The notes below the pieces were generated by a model, which saw nothing but the letters and a program-made list of their open reading frames with translations, did not search any database and was not told where the DNA came from. Made by a program: the position numbers and the translations under genes. From Monocercomonoides exilis (Eukaryota > Preaxostyla > Oxymonadida > Polymastigidae), in the NCBI GenBank assembly GCA_001643675.2, contig LSRY02000022.1, positions 248,001 through 312,000 on the forward strand: a stretch of DNA of 64,000 nt, read 5' to 3'. Shown piece after piece: positions 9,663 to 21,700 of this stretch. How positions within the stretch are numbered: the first letter of the stretch is position 1; each line of letters begins with the position of its first letter.

Positions 9663-10300
9663 AGTTTTGTTGCAAGAATTTGGTTTATTCTTGTTTACTG
9701 ATTTTTTTATTGTTCTTTTCAAACTTATTGAATATATGGACATGTTAAATATTAAAAGTCACAAAAAAATAAGCTTCAATGTTGATTCATGATCTTTTGG
9801 ATGCATTTTTAAAAAATACAAAAATAACAAATAAACAATTGAAAAGAGATATTCACAAAAGTCACAAATTACAAATATGAACGATCAATAAAACAAATGA
9901 AATGGCATATGCATGAGTTGTCAATTTTATTGTTTATCCTGTACACTTCTCGAAAGAACTGAAGAAATCTGATATACACTTGCAAACTTTATTGATGTTT
10001 ACACAGTCAAATACAAACATTCTGTTATATCTTCTTTTATTTTGCAATCAATATAAACGGAATTTTTTGAATATTAACTATTCAAAGTTCGACGTCACAC
10101 AATCTGTAATGAAATTTCAAATAAAAAAAGGAAAGGAAAGGAAAACACTTCGAAGGATCATCATTTTGAGGTGAATGACTTCATCAACTGTTTTAACTTT
10201 CTGATGCGAAAATTGAAGAAGTCAAAGTGAAGCTTGTTGGACAACTTTAAAAAAATAATCTCACATCTCTCACACATTTTAATTTCAGGAAAACAGCACA
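9663..10300. other. AT-rich intergenic spacer
   Basis: No supported gene; short open frames here are AT-composition artefacts. It separates the Ser-rich remnant from the GC-richer pseudogene that starts near 10310. Confidence 0.45.
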
Positions 10301-10309
10301 GCATTATTC

Positions 10310-13300
10310 TTGTCATCCTATTATTTTTTTTTGACTTCATCTTATTCAACTGAAGCAGAACGTAGATCTTCTTCTCCATTCAGGAGGCAGAGCAGCGAAG
10401 AGAAGAAAGCAAAAGGAGATGACAAGTTATTATCATCTTCATCTTCCCCTGCAATTAACTCTTCGTATGCGTCGGCGGTTTCGTCGTCATACACGTCTGC
10501 AGCAGCGATGGACGATATCGATAGACGGATGCTAATTGCTGTGTCAGAAGATGCTGGGGCGCATGCAAATCAAAAGAATTTGTAATAAAGGGAGCAACAG
10601 ACGCTTCAAGGGATATGTTGTGGCTCGGCGGGGAGTTCTGAATGGAGGTGTTTCGTGTGCTGATGATGTTGTGCTTTAGGTGGTGCTTTCTGTTCCGTTT
10701 GTTGGTCAAGCTCCATCGCTTGCAGCATCTGTGAGCACGAAGTCGGGGAAAAAGCGGATCGTTGCAGCGGCAGATGTGAATGCGCTCACATCGATCTGCG
10801 ATCTATTTGACCCGTCGCTGCTGCCATCGGTGATAGATCGGCTGGTGTCGCAATTACTGCAGTCGAGGCGTGTGGTGGAAAAGCTGGAAGGTGAAGGGAT
10901 GGGATGAAGGAGAAGAGGAAAGGAGTGAAGAGGAAAAGATTGAAGAGGAAGAAAAGGAGAGAGCGAAGAATGAGAAGAAGGGGATTGAGAAGTGACTGGT
11001 TTCGCTGACGCAAATGATCGGGACAGAGAGGATTGTCCCACTGCGTGATGTGAGCGATAAGATGGTGATGAAGGAAGGGAAGGCGATTCTGTCGGCTGAT
11101 TGTACTTGTGGGGAATATGAGCTATTTGAGTGGGCGACGGGGCTGCGGACGTCTATTTCGCTGAATGAGCCACGGAAGATGGTTGAAAACAACGAGAAAG
11201 ATGGAATGAAGGGGGAAAACATGATCGAAAAATCGAAAGAAGAAATCAATTGCGGTGTGAGACAGGACAACACATCGCTTCTAAATGGTATGCGGAAGAT
11301 TTGGTGACGAGGAGGTGATGCTGCAGTTGTGATTGTGGGAGTTAGGCAGATGAGAGAAGGAGCGGAAGCAAGGAAAGTGGAGGTGACTCTGAGCAACTGC
11401 ACAGTGATTACGCGTGTTCATGTGTTTCGGAGTGTGCTTGCGCAGGTGTTTGATGCAGAGACGCAGCTGACTGGGTTGGAGGAAGGAAGTCAGGCAGAGG
11501 TGGAAACAGCAAAGGTGGTGAGGTCGTTCTACACGTCGGACAAGAGTCCGAGCACAGAGCAAGAATACATCCAGCGAAGACAGACGGCAGCAGAGCGGCT
11601 GGGGTACGCGCTGGATGCGCCTTCTGTGCTGATGCACGGGGTTGTGACGCAGGAGACTTGGAGGAATGAGGCGAGTGCATTTTCAGGGGATGCAATCTGC
11701 GCAGGAGCAGCAAGCGGAGAGATGATGGAAGACACGATGGCGAGGAGGAAGAAGATGATGATGATGAACGTTGTGATAGGAGAGGGAATGGAAGCAGCGC
11801 AGAACTGGAGGAGAAGCGTTTCAGACTGGAAGAACATCAACTTTTTGGGGGTTACAACTTCAGTTGTACTGAACGAAGCACTGTATGAAGGAAAGAGGAG
11901 GCGTGCTGTTATCCCGAAGGAAGTGATTGCAGGGAAAGGGCAGAGCACTGTGACAGTGGTGGCTACAGACGATGAATATTTCGTTGCGAAAAAGGTATGA
12001 GTGGATCTGAACCTGTGCCGTGGGAGAAGGAAAACGGAGGGAAGAGAAGGAGAAAAAAGAGAAGGATAATTGAGAGAAATGAGGCTAATGAATGTGTTTG
12101 ATTCGAAGAAGAATGTTTTGTAGAAGATGCACTCGGAGCTGATTCTGAAAGAAAGTGTTGAAAAGAAGATATTGTGAAGCAATTGATGAAAACGAAAAGC
12201 AAGAGAAAAAGGAAGAAGAAAAGGAGAAAGAAGAGAAGGAGAAGAATTGCTGGAGAGGAGTTTGAGGAGGTGTGTGGCGTCGGTGGAGAAAGTGGAAAAT
12301 CAGCTGAGGTTGCAGCTGATAGACAAGAAAGAAGAGGAGAAGGTGTTTGAGACAGTGCTTCGATCTGGACTGGATGTTGGGGGTTTCATTGAGGCAGAAG
12401 AAGAAGAAGAAAGAGGAAGAAAGAGCAGTGTGAAAGGAGCATCGGGGCGAGCATTCAACGAGGGAGGGGATATGGGGAAGATGGAAGTGCAGGTGACGAC
12501 GATGCAAGGGAAGATAATTCGAGTAAGTGTGACGAAGGAGACGACAGTGGCGGAGCAGAAGGAGCTTGTGCAGAAGAAAGAAGGGATTCTACCTGACATG
12601 CAGAAGATTATCTTCAACGATGTGCAGCTGAGTGACATGCGCACGATGAGCGGGTGCTTCATCCGGAACAACGAAGAGCTGAAGCTGATGCCGCGTCTGC
12701 CGGGGGGTGCAATGGATGTTCAAGGGCAGATGGGGCAGATGGGGCAGATGGAGAAAGGATCGAGGCCTGGATCGAGAATGGCAATGCCGATGGTTGGGAT
12801 GGCTAGGGCAGGGGCAGAGGCAGGATTAGGGCAGAGGCCGAGAATATAGATGCAGTCGAATGCATGGCAGAGGATAAGCAATGCTGGTGCGATGCCTCGT
12901 CGGGCAAATGGCTTTTGTGGCTCTTTCTTAATGGCTATTCCATCAGATCCTCAGATAGCGATGCCTATGGGAATGCAGATGGAATCAGAGTATATGTGTA
13001 ATGTTTTCACTTCTGCTTCTTGTGTTTCTTAAAACTCTTTTGGAGATGATTAGCTTTGTACCTGGAAAGAAGAAAAGAAAATGCCAGTTGCGAAATTCCA
13101 GCTAGTGGAGAACATGAAGGAATACCGAGAGAACTAAAATCATCGTGTGGCGTCCTCTCATTCTGTGCTGGTTGAGTGGAACCATTTCTTCCTGGGCTAT
13201 GCGCGATATCTGTTTGGGCGTGCCGGGGAGAAAGTGGGCAGGGATACGCGTGAGTGTGGGAGATCTGTTCCTTTTGTGTCAGCGAATGTGATTAAATGCA

Positions 13301-14236
13301 CCGATTCGTTTGCATCAGCAGCGTTTGCAGCTGCGCTGACACATGTTTGTGTGCACCCTGTTTGCGTGGAGAAGGTGATTGAGATAAGGGGAGGAAGAGC
13401 GAGTGTGTCTATTAGGAGCATGACACAGCCGCAGTGCTGTTTGTGAAGGAGATGGAGGAATTTGAAAGAGGGAAAGAAGGAATAGAAGGAGAAGAAAAAG
13501 GAGAAGGAGAAAAGGAAAGAGAAAGAGAATAAGAGAGACAAGCGAGGAAACAAGGGCTGTAGTTGAGTGGCTTGGGGAAACGAGTGGAGATGAAGCAGGT
13601 GGTTGTGTAGAAGTTTGGGTGTGATGTGAGCGAAGAGTGGGAGATGAATGAGGAAGGGCGGAAGGCGAGGAAGTGTGTGGAGAAGGAGAAGATGCTAGCT
13701 GTGCGTGTGTGTGCGATGTGGTGCTGACAAACACGACGTCAGCGCAGAGGTCGGTGGAGGTGCTGATCCAGGTGCCAAAACGGTCAATTGAACTGCAAAG
13801 GGGCATCGAGACGAGGACACGGAGCGTTGTTCCGGGTGCGTATGGGATGCAGACGGTGTCGTATGAAGTCTATTTCCCGGAGAGTTGGGAGTTTATGCAC
13901 TATCCGGCGTTGGTAGCGATGCGGGGGCGGCATGTGTGCTGCAGCCGAGATGGAATGCATCGGGTGAGGGTGGAAGTTGAAGGTGTGGCTGGTGATAAAG
14001 AAAAAGCAAGCTTGTCATAGGAAAAAAGATCTTGCCATTGGTGTGGAATACAACATCACCAGCCGAGTGCAAAAAGTTCGAGAAGAAGAAAAAGTGGAGA
14101 CATTCGATCCGTTCGTTCGAACAGGTTTCAAAGATGGTGGGGCAGCGCTGATGAACGAGTCTAGATGGTTAAATGCAGAAGACGGAGACTCTATAGGGTT
14201 GATGCTCACGCTAGTTGCGCTTTTCATTTTTTGATG
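10310..14236 (+). pseudogene. Large GC-rich multi-domain gene in decay, with an internal ubiquitin-like domain
   Basis: About 3.9 kb reads as coding on the plus strand in several frames, with far higher GC than its neighbours. The recognisable order is: Ser/Ala-rich start (AAAMDDIDRRM, ~10500); a block with AAADVNALTSICDLFD (~10770); EWATGLRTS (~11140); RSFYTSDKSPSTEQEY (~11530); a ubiquitin-like domain at 12479-12710; a Met/Gly-rich tail; VEWNHFFLGYARYLFG (~13180); and DVVLTNTTSAQRSVEVLIQVP (~13710). Same-frame coding continues across a TGA at 11305-11307 and a TAG at 12847-12849, and other joins need frameshifts. This indicates a pseudogene, though some breaks could be introns (a GTATGAG donor-like site follows 11997). 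Related fragments in the same order occur on the minus strand at 28.9-30.6 kb. The full-length function is not recognised. Confidence 0.6.
12479..12715 (+). other. Ubiquitin-like domain coding segment
   Basis: About 76 codons align by eye with ubiquitin. It opens V-x-V-x-T-M-Q-G-K (ubiquitin VKTLTGK) and has the central QKKEGILPDMQKIIF (ubiquitin QDKEGIPPDQQRLIF). It then shows VQLSDMRTM (ubiquitin KQLEDGRTL) and ends LMPRLPGG (ubiquitin LVLRLRGG). The di-glycine is followed by more coding sequence, so it would be an embedded ubiquitin-like domain and not a free modifier unless processed. It lies inside the pseudogene and may no longer be expressed. Confidence 0.8.
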
Positions 14237-14239
14237 TTT

Positions 14240-15760
14240 TCTGGGTGACTTCTTCAAATGCACCCCATTCAATATCAACATCTTGTTCAACTTCATTTGA
14301 AAGAGTTCAAGAAAAGTTTAAAAATGCTCAACCCACTTGCTCCTTCCGGCTAAATATTCTTCATTGTCTAATTAAAAATGTTCGAAATTGTTATTGACAA
14401 CATGAAATATTTCCCTCTGAAAATTCACAGATCGTTGTAATAGTTATATGTAGAAGTTATGTTTTTTGAGAATATTGCAACAAAAAAACGAATTCAAAAA
14501 ATCCAAAAATAAATTAAACTTTTAAGAAAAAACAAATTACAAACAACCAATTATAAAAATGCTTTTTTTGCTCAAATTTCAGTGAGATGTATTTGCTAAT
14601 ACGAAACGTTGATATTAATTCTGAGATTTGAAAATATCTGATTGAATAAAATTTTATATACGTATCTTAATATTTAATTTTCTTAAAAAAGAATCGAAAC
14701 ATTCATTGTAAATTTTATAAACATCCATTTTCAAGATGGATCAAAAAGAAAAAACTCTAATTCACCAAAAATCAGCAATCGTAATTTTTATGAGATCAAA
14801 AAACATAACTTTTTAAATCTGATTGATTGTCGACCAAATGAAGTTTGTGACATGTTCTTAAATATTATCATGATAACATTTGTTTTTCAAGAATAACGGA
14901 AACTGAATGAAAAAAAACAATGTCAATGTTCCAAAATATTAATAAAAAGCGACAATTCAAGTTAAAAATAAAGGATTTCGAAGAGTTTCATGAGAGATTG
15001 AAGCTTTATGGATTTTAAGATGTTTTCCGTTCAAATTCTTTACATGTTGATAACTTTCGAACCGAAAAAAATCAGACCGAAAATTTTGACAGAAAAAGTA
15101 TGATCCCAAAAAGAATTACCCATGTTTATATAAAATGATTGTTCATCAATTCTGATCAATTGAGAAGATCACAATTATAATTCACTGATCTCATTTTTTT
15201 TTTTTTTTTTGACAATCGCAATTATAAATTCGAGTTTTCATTTATGTGCTTTTTTCAAAAACTTGAATTAACAAAACTAATGAATTCATTGAAAACAAAA
15301 TTGTTTCAAACTTCATTTGTGATATTCCGTTCACAGCGATATTTTATAATTCTATTTATTATTTTTTTGTTAAACATTCATATTCAAAGTTTTTTTATTT
15401 CTTCTTTTTCACTAATTATTAAAAAGAATTGTTCACTCAAAATGGATAATGATTAAAAAGTATTCAATGTATATAATAAATGCATTTCAATTGCATTTTC
15501 TGATGCTCTGTTCGTTGTTGATTTTCCATGAAAGAAATCGAACAATAAAATTATATTAATTTTGGAATAAGAAAAATTATTTGAAAAAATTTATTTATTG
15601 ATTGAATGTGGAAACAAAAGAATTTCTATCTTTTATATTTGTTTTGAATAATTATTCTTATTTATTTGTCTTTAAAATCAAATTATGTGATGTGATTTAA
15701 TATCATCAGATTTTCCAAAAATTTCTGATCATTTGCATAATTAATATTTCATTTTCGATT
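14240..15760. other. AT-rich spacer with 5' flank duplicated at 39.78-40.16 kb
   Basis: No supported gene. From about 15396 onward the sequence is recognisably related to ~39776 onward (shared strings such as ttcttctttttcac and gttgattttccatgaaa), marking the left part of the duplication that includes the giant surface-protein gene. The proximal 60 bases are the most conserved and should include promoter or leader sequence. Confidence 0.5.
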
Positions 15761-15784
15761 ATGTTTGGAAGTCATATATCTTGA
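15761..15784 (+). promoter_or_regulatory. Conserved upstream ORF in the leader of the giant gene
   Basis: An ATG opens a seven-codon frame (MFGSHIS, then TGA) that ends five bases before the main ATG at 15790. The second copy has the same element at 40140-40163 (MFGSQIS). It is out of frame with the main gene and could tune translation if it is in the mRNA. Confidence 0.35.
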
Positions 15785-15789
15785 GGAAT

Positions 15790-18700
15790 ATGACAAGGAA
15801 TCTGATGGCAGTATTTTTTCCGGTTATGATGTTAAGTGTGCTCGCGAAAGACACCGAAGCAAAAAATATTGATCCGATTGGGCCAGCAGTGAACGTTCAG
15901 AATGCATTATTGGATTATATCGGATGCATTGAAACAAGCATCTCCATCATCAACACCTCTTTGTGCGTGAACCATCTGAATATTATCCCTCTCGCTGGTT
16001 GTCCACTCCTCACCGCCCAACACCACTCAGCTGCCTCCATTTTATATTCCACTTGCCACATCCAACCAGCAACAAAATCTCCACTTTTCCTCTCTGCCCA
16101 TGCCTCCCTCGCCCTCACAAACTTCTCCCTCACCACCCACCAACCTGCCATCCTCTCCTTCCCCCTCTTCTCCACCCCAAACAATCTCCTCCCAGATGCC
16201 CACTCCCCAATCCCTGCCTCCTTCTCCATCTCCCACTCCTCGTTCTCCTCCTTCATCTCCCTCATCCAGCCTTTCCTTTTTTCTCCTTCTTCCCTCTCTT
16301 CCCCATCCCCTTCTTCCCTCTCTTCTCTTTCCTCTTCTCTTTCATCTTTCTCATCCTCATTCTCATTCTCATCATCTTCTTTTTCTTCCCCATCCCCTTC
16401 TCCTTCTCCTTCCTCTTCCTCTTCCCCTTCCCCTTCCCCTCTCCATATCCATCACCAATCCCCTCTTCACCCCCAAATCCACCTCAATCTCCATCTCTCA
16501 AACACCCTCTTCTCCAACGTCTCCTCATCCCAATCCTCTCTATCTCTTCCATCTCTTCCCTCCCACTCACTCCATCCTTTCCTCTCAACCACTTCTTCCT
16601 CTTCTTCCTCTTCCACCAACACAAACATCAATACAATCCCCTCCTCCTCCCTTCACTCATCCCTCTCCATCCACTCATCCGTCTTTCTTCACACTCACAA
16701 CCCCATTGACGGTGCCATCCTCCCCAACCTCAACAGCCCATCCACTTCCCTCTCTGCTTTCAACACCTCTTTTCTCCACCAAACACGTTCTTCAGCCAAT
16801 GCTGCTGTGGTTAATGTTGGAACTGAAGCTCAAAGAGTGAAACTTGGAAGACTGGATACTTTTGATGTTAACAGCCATCGTTTTGAATGGTGCGAATGGA
16901 ATGATTCAACTGGTGGCTCATCATCTGGTGGTGCACTTTCTGTTGATTGCACAAATGCAAATCTCACAATCACTTCTTGTTCATTCAACAATTGTTCAAA
17001 TACAAATCATGGAGGAGCGATATTTTGCAGATATTTGCAAAATGTCAACATTGCAAAATCAAATTTCTCCAGTTGTTTGGCCATTCATGGAGGAGCAGTG
17101 GTTGTTTTCAATCCACAATCAAATTCTGTCTGGACATTCTCAGAAAACAGAGTTGAAAGCTGTTCAATAACTGATTGGTGTGGAACTGGTTGGTATTTTG
17201 CGCTACAAACAATTCCTTCAAATGGTCAATTCCTGTTTTCAAAATGCAAGTGCATCTTAAATTCTGGTGGAGACTCCACTGGTTCTCTCACATTTAATTA
17301 TCCTCCACAAAACAAACCAACTCAGTTTTTGGTTAATGACTGCATGTTCATCAACAACAAACTGAATGCTTCTTCCATTTATGGAGGTGCTGCAATGTTT
17401 TTCAGAGAAACATATTCCTGGATGAATAGTATTAAATTCATCACATTCTGCTTCTTCGATGGCAACACTGCAACAAATGGCAGAGGAAACGATGTGTTCT
17501 TCAGTGGCAATGCAATCACCCAATCCCCATTTGAGAATTGTGGATCAACAACCCCAACAAAAAGAGTGTGGAATGCAGGAACAGCTGACAACGCTGTGTA
17601 CAATGGATGGCTACCCCTCGTTGCCCAGAACAAAATCGTTGCAAATGGTGGAACTGATGCTGATGCCTGTGGCAGACCCCAACATACCCCATGTGCAACC
17701 ATCGAATATGCCCTCAACGGCTTCATTTCCCTCCTCCAAGACGCCTCCCTCACCCTCCTCACCTCAACATTTGTTCCAACTCAAACACTCATCTTCAGCG
17801 CGGTTGACAATAAAATCACAGGAAATGGCACAATTACAACCATCATAGCCTCCAGTGGCATTCCCCAACCACTAAACTTATATTCACACTCATCACAATC
17901 AACATCATCGTTTTCATCGTTTTCATCATTTTCATCTGCTTCTTCTTCACCAGATCCATCTGCCTCGTCTGCCCTCTTCCAACAGACCCAGGGCTCCCTC
18001 ACAGTCTCCACCCTCTCCATCGCTCACAACTCCACAAATCCCATCACCCCCATCCTCTTCCACCTCTCCGGTAACTCCCCTTCCCTCAACCTCAACACAA
18101 CCACCATCACCGGAACAACCTCCATAACAATAAAAACTCCCCTCTTCTTCCTCACTGCTGGCTCCCTCGCCCTCAACCACACAGCAATCACCAGTCTCCC
18201 CCTCAACAGCCAAAGCATCTTCCACCTCACCTCCCTCACATCTCCCCTCACCCTCAACTCCTCCAACATCACCCACATCACCTCCACAGCCACCCCCACT
18301 AGCTGTGTCCTCTCCTCCTCCACCTCCCCTGCCCTCTCCCTCTCCCTCGCCAACTGCACCATCACCAACATCAACTCAGAACAGTTCAGCCAACAGACTG
18401 CCACCAATGGCGGGTGCATCTCATTCACCTCATCTGCCCCTGCCAATTCGTTTTCAGTGAGTGACACAACCTTCTCCAGCTGCTCTTTGAGCGAAGATAC
18501 AAGTTCTGGAGGAAGAGGCGGTGCTCTCATGATCGAGTACAAGGATGATTCACAAGTGTCATCCACAACCTTTTCCATCACCAATATCGTGTTTTCAGCC
18601 AACAAGGCCAGCATCGGAAGAGATATGTATTTTGTGTGTGAATCACTTTTCGCTTCTGTGAAGGAACCCTTGTTCGCCTTCATGAGAAGCATCACTCAGA

Positions 18701-21700
18701 AAGACAACTCGATTGTTGGGCATGATAGAACAGAAGCATTTGGTGATTGGGATGTCGATTTATTCATATTTTTCTATGGATTCTTTGATGATACAATATA
18801 TGTGGATGGAGCATCTGGAGTTGAGGAGGTGTATTGTGGAATAGAAAAGGCACCTTGTTTGAATGTGAATAATGGAATGGAGCGTTTGAAGAAAACTCTG
18901 AATGTTAAAGAGGAGATTGTTGTGTGTGAAAAATCGAATATTACTGGGTGTGCGGATGTGGGAGGAATGCGTGTAAAGGCAAAAACTGAGGCAATTGTGG
19001 AGATAGAATGTCAAAGAGAAGTGAGTGGATCTGAAACGTGCGTGCTGAAATCATCATCACTGACTAAAATTGAGTTCATTGGGATTATTATTCCATCAAG
19101 TTTTAGTGGAACAATCACATCAGTGGTTGAATCGAGCACTCAAAATGGGGAGTTGCACATAATGAATTGTGCGATCAGTGTGATTGGAGGAAACAAAAAC
19201 ACAATTGGATTTTCCTTGATCAAATCAACGGGAAAGATGGTTGAACTGGATTCTGTCACGATTTCAGATGTGAAATCAATAGTTTCATTGTTTTCAATTT
19301 CGCTTTCGTCTGGAAATGTGAATGAACAGGAATGCAAGATGAAATTGTTGAATTGCACACTGGAAAGTCTGGAGATTGATAGCACAACAGCAGTTGAGGG
19401 AAAGGCAGCAGTATTTGGTGGAAATGTGGGATTTGGGATGGTGCTTAATGATAGCAAGATAGAAGGGGCAATTTCAAAGAAGAGCAAAGAAGGAGGAGCA
19501 CTGAAGATAGCGTTGAGTGATGGAGGATTTATGACTATTCAAGAGAGTTCATTTGTTGGATGTGTTTGTGAGAATGAGAGCGATGGCGGAAAAGGAGGAG
19601 GGATATATCTGGATTGCAGTTCAAATGAAGGAGGATTTCAGTTCTCATCGATATCGTTTTCTGAATGTTCAGCAACTGTTGGGAAGAACATGTTTGTGAA
19701 GAGTGGGAATCTGGTGAGCAGTGTGAAGACCGAGCGTTTTGCATTTGATTACTCGGCATATTCTTATGATGAGAATGCATTTGTTGGGGAAGATGAGATT
19801 TATGGAGAAATGGATCTTCGAGTGTTTCTCGTTGAACTGAAGTGGGTGGAAGTGTCTGTGTCGACTGGTGGGCATGACACATTGGGATGTGGAGATGAAA
19901 TATTCCCATGTGAATCGATGAAAAGTGGAATTGACCACATTGACAGAAGTGGAGCAGTTGGAGAACGGAGAGTGAATGTGAAAGATGAAGGGACAATTGA
20001 AAATGTTTTTTATTTTGCAGATGCACTTGTGATTGATGGGTGTGTAGATGAGGGAGATGAAATTCAACACAAGCTTATTCAATTTGAAGAGACAATCAAT
20101 GGGAATTCTGCAACAACTGTTATTTCATCAATTAAGCCACTCAGCTTGTTATCTTTGAAGTTACAGATTCCAAGTCAATTTACACCAAGTATGAATTCCT
20201 TGATCTCTTCGAGTAACAATCTTCAACTTGAAAACTGTTTATTTGACATCCAATCAACAACGGCCATTCAATATTCGTTGATAACAACAACCACTGGAAG
20301 TTGCACACTGAAAGGATGCAGTTTAAAAGGAACTTCATTTGTCAAATCACCATTGGTGATGGCTTCTTCTGTTTTGTTTGAAAACAGCAACTTTTCAAAT
20401 ATTGTGAACACAGGAAGCGGTGAAGGAGGTGTTGCAAGAGTAACATTAAAAAATGACGAAAATTTGATCATTAAATCAACAAATGTTTCATTTTGCTCAC
20501 TTTCATCAGGGAATGGAAAAGGAGGGTTTTTGTATTTGGATTGCCAAAATTGTTTGAATGAGAGGCCATTTATTTTTGATGTGGGTATCACTTTTAAGAA
20601 CAACAATGCAGTCATAGGAAAGAATATGTTCATTTTGGGAAAGGATTTTAATTCTTCTGTTACAACTGAAGCATTCAACTTCGATTATTCCTCAATGATC
20701 AATGATAAAACTCTTTTTGTTGGGAGTGATGATTTTCATCAAGAAAAGGATTTGTTCATGTTCCTCATTCCATACAGCTCATTTGAGATATTTATCTCAT
20801 CAGATGGATTTGATGTGAGAAGATGTGGAAGTGAGGAAGAGCCATGTCAATCAATGTGGAAAGGGATGATGAACACGAAAATGGAAATTGGAAAGAAAAC
20901 AATTCAGATTGAAGGATCAACTGTTATTCAAGATTCATTCAATGTTTCCAATTATCAAATCAAAAAGGCTTCTTCAATGGGAGAAGAGGCTACAAAAGCA
21001 ATATTGAATATAAAAAAACTTATCGAAGACAACAATCAAGGTTATATTATGGAAAATGATATTCATCTTGAATTGACAAATATCCAGATGCAGCTGACAT
21101 CGAGATTTGACAACTCAGCCAAATCGATTATTTCAAATAGAGATGGAGAATTGGTGATAACAGGATGTTCATTCCATTCAGAGGCAGGAATGAACAATGG
21201 ATTTGATTGTGTGTTTGTGGATGCGATTGGAGGAAGTGTGGAAGTGAATGATTTGTCGATGGAATCATGCAATGTTGGAAACAGCATATTTGTCATTCAC
21301 GATTCTTTGGTTGTTTGCCATTTTGTGAATGTTCGAGTGAAATTGTTGAATGAAAGTGGAGGATGTCTTCTTCTGATCAAAGGAACTGAATCAACAACAA
21401 AGATAAATGAAGTTGACGAAGAAATGAATCTCAATATTGATAATTCATCATTTTCAGGAGTGAAGAGAAGTGGAAATGGACCAAGTTTTTGGGAGTCTAC
21501 AAGTGAGAATAAGATAGATTTGATTGTGAATGAGAGCGATATTACAGAAGACAAAACAGAAGAAAGTGAAAAAGGAGGAGCAATATTGTTCACATTGGGT
21601 GCATATGGATCGATGAAGATGGTTGACTCAACAATCAGCCATTGCAGCTGCAGTTTCAGTTCAGGGAGAGGAGGAGGAGTGTATTTGGCAACAAAGGAAA

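Noticed and set aside
15963-16840. Overlapping long frames (Pro/Leu/Ser-rich) on both strands at the 5' end of the giant gene
   Set aside because: They arise from the pyrimidine-rich low-complexity stretch; the sense frame with signal peptide and beta-helix continues through it.
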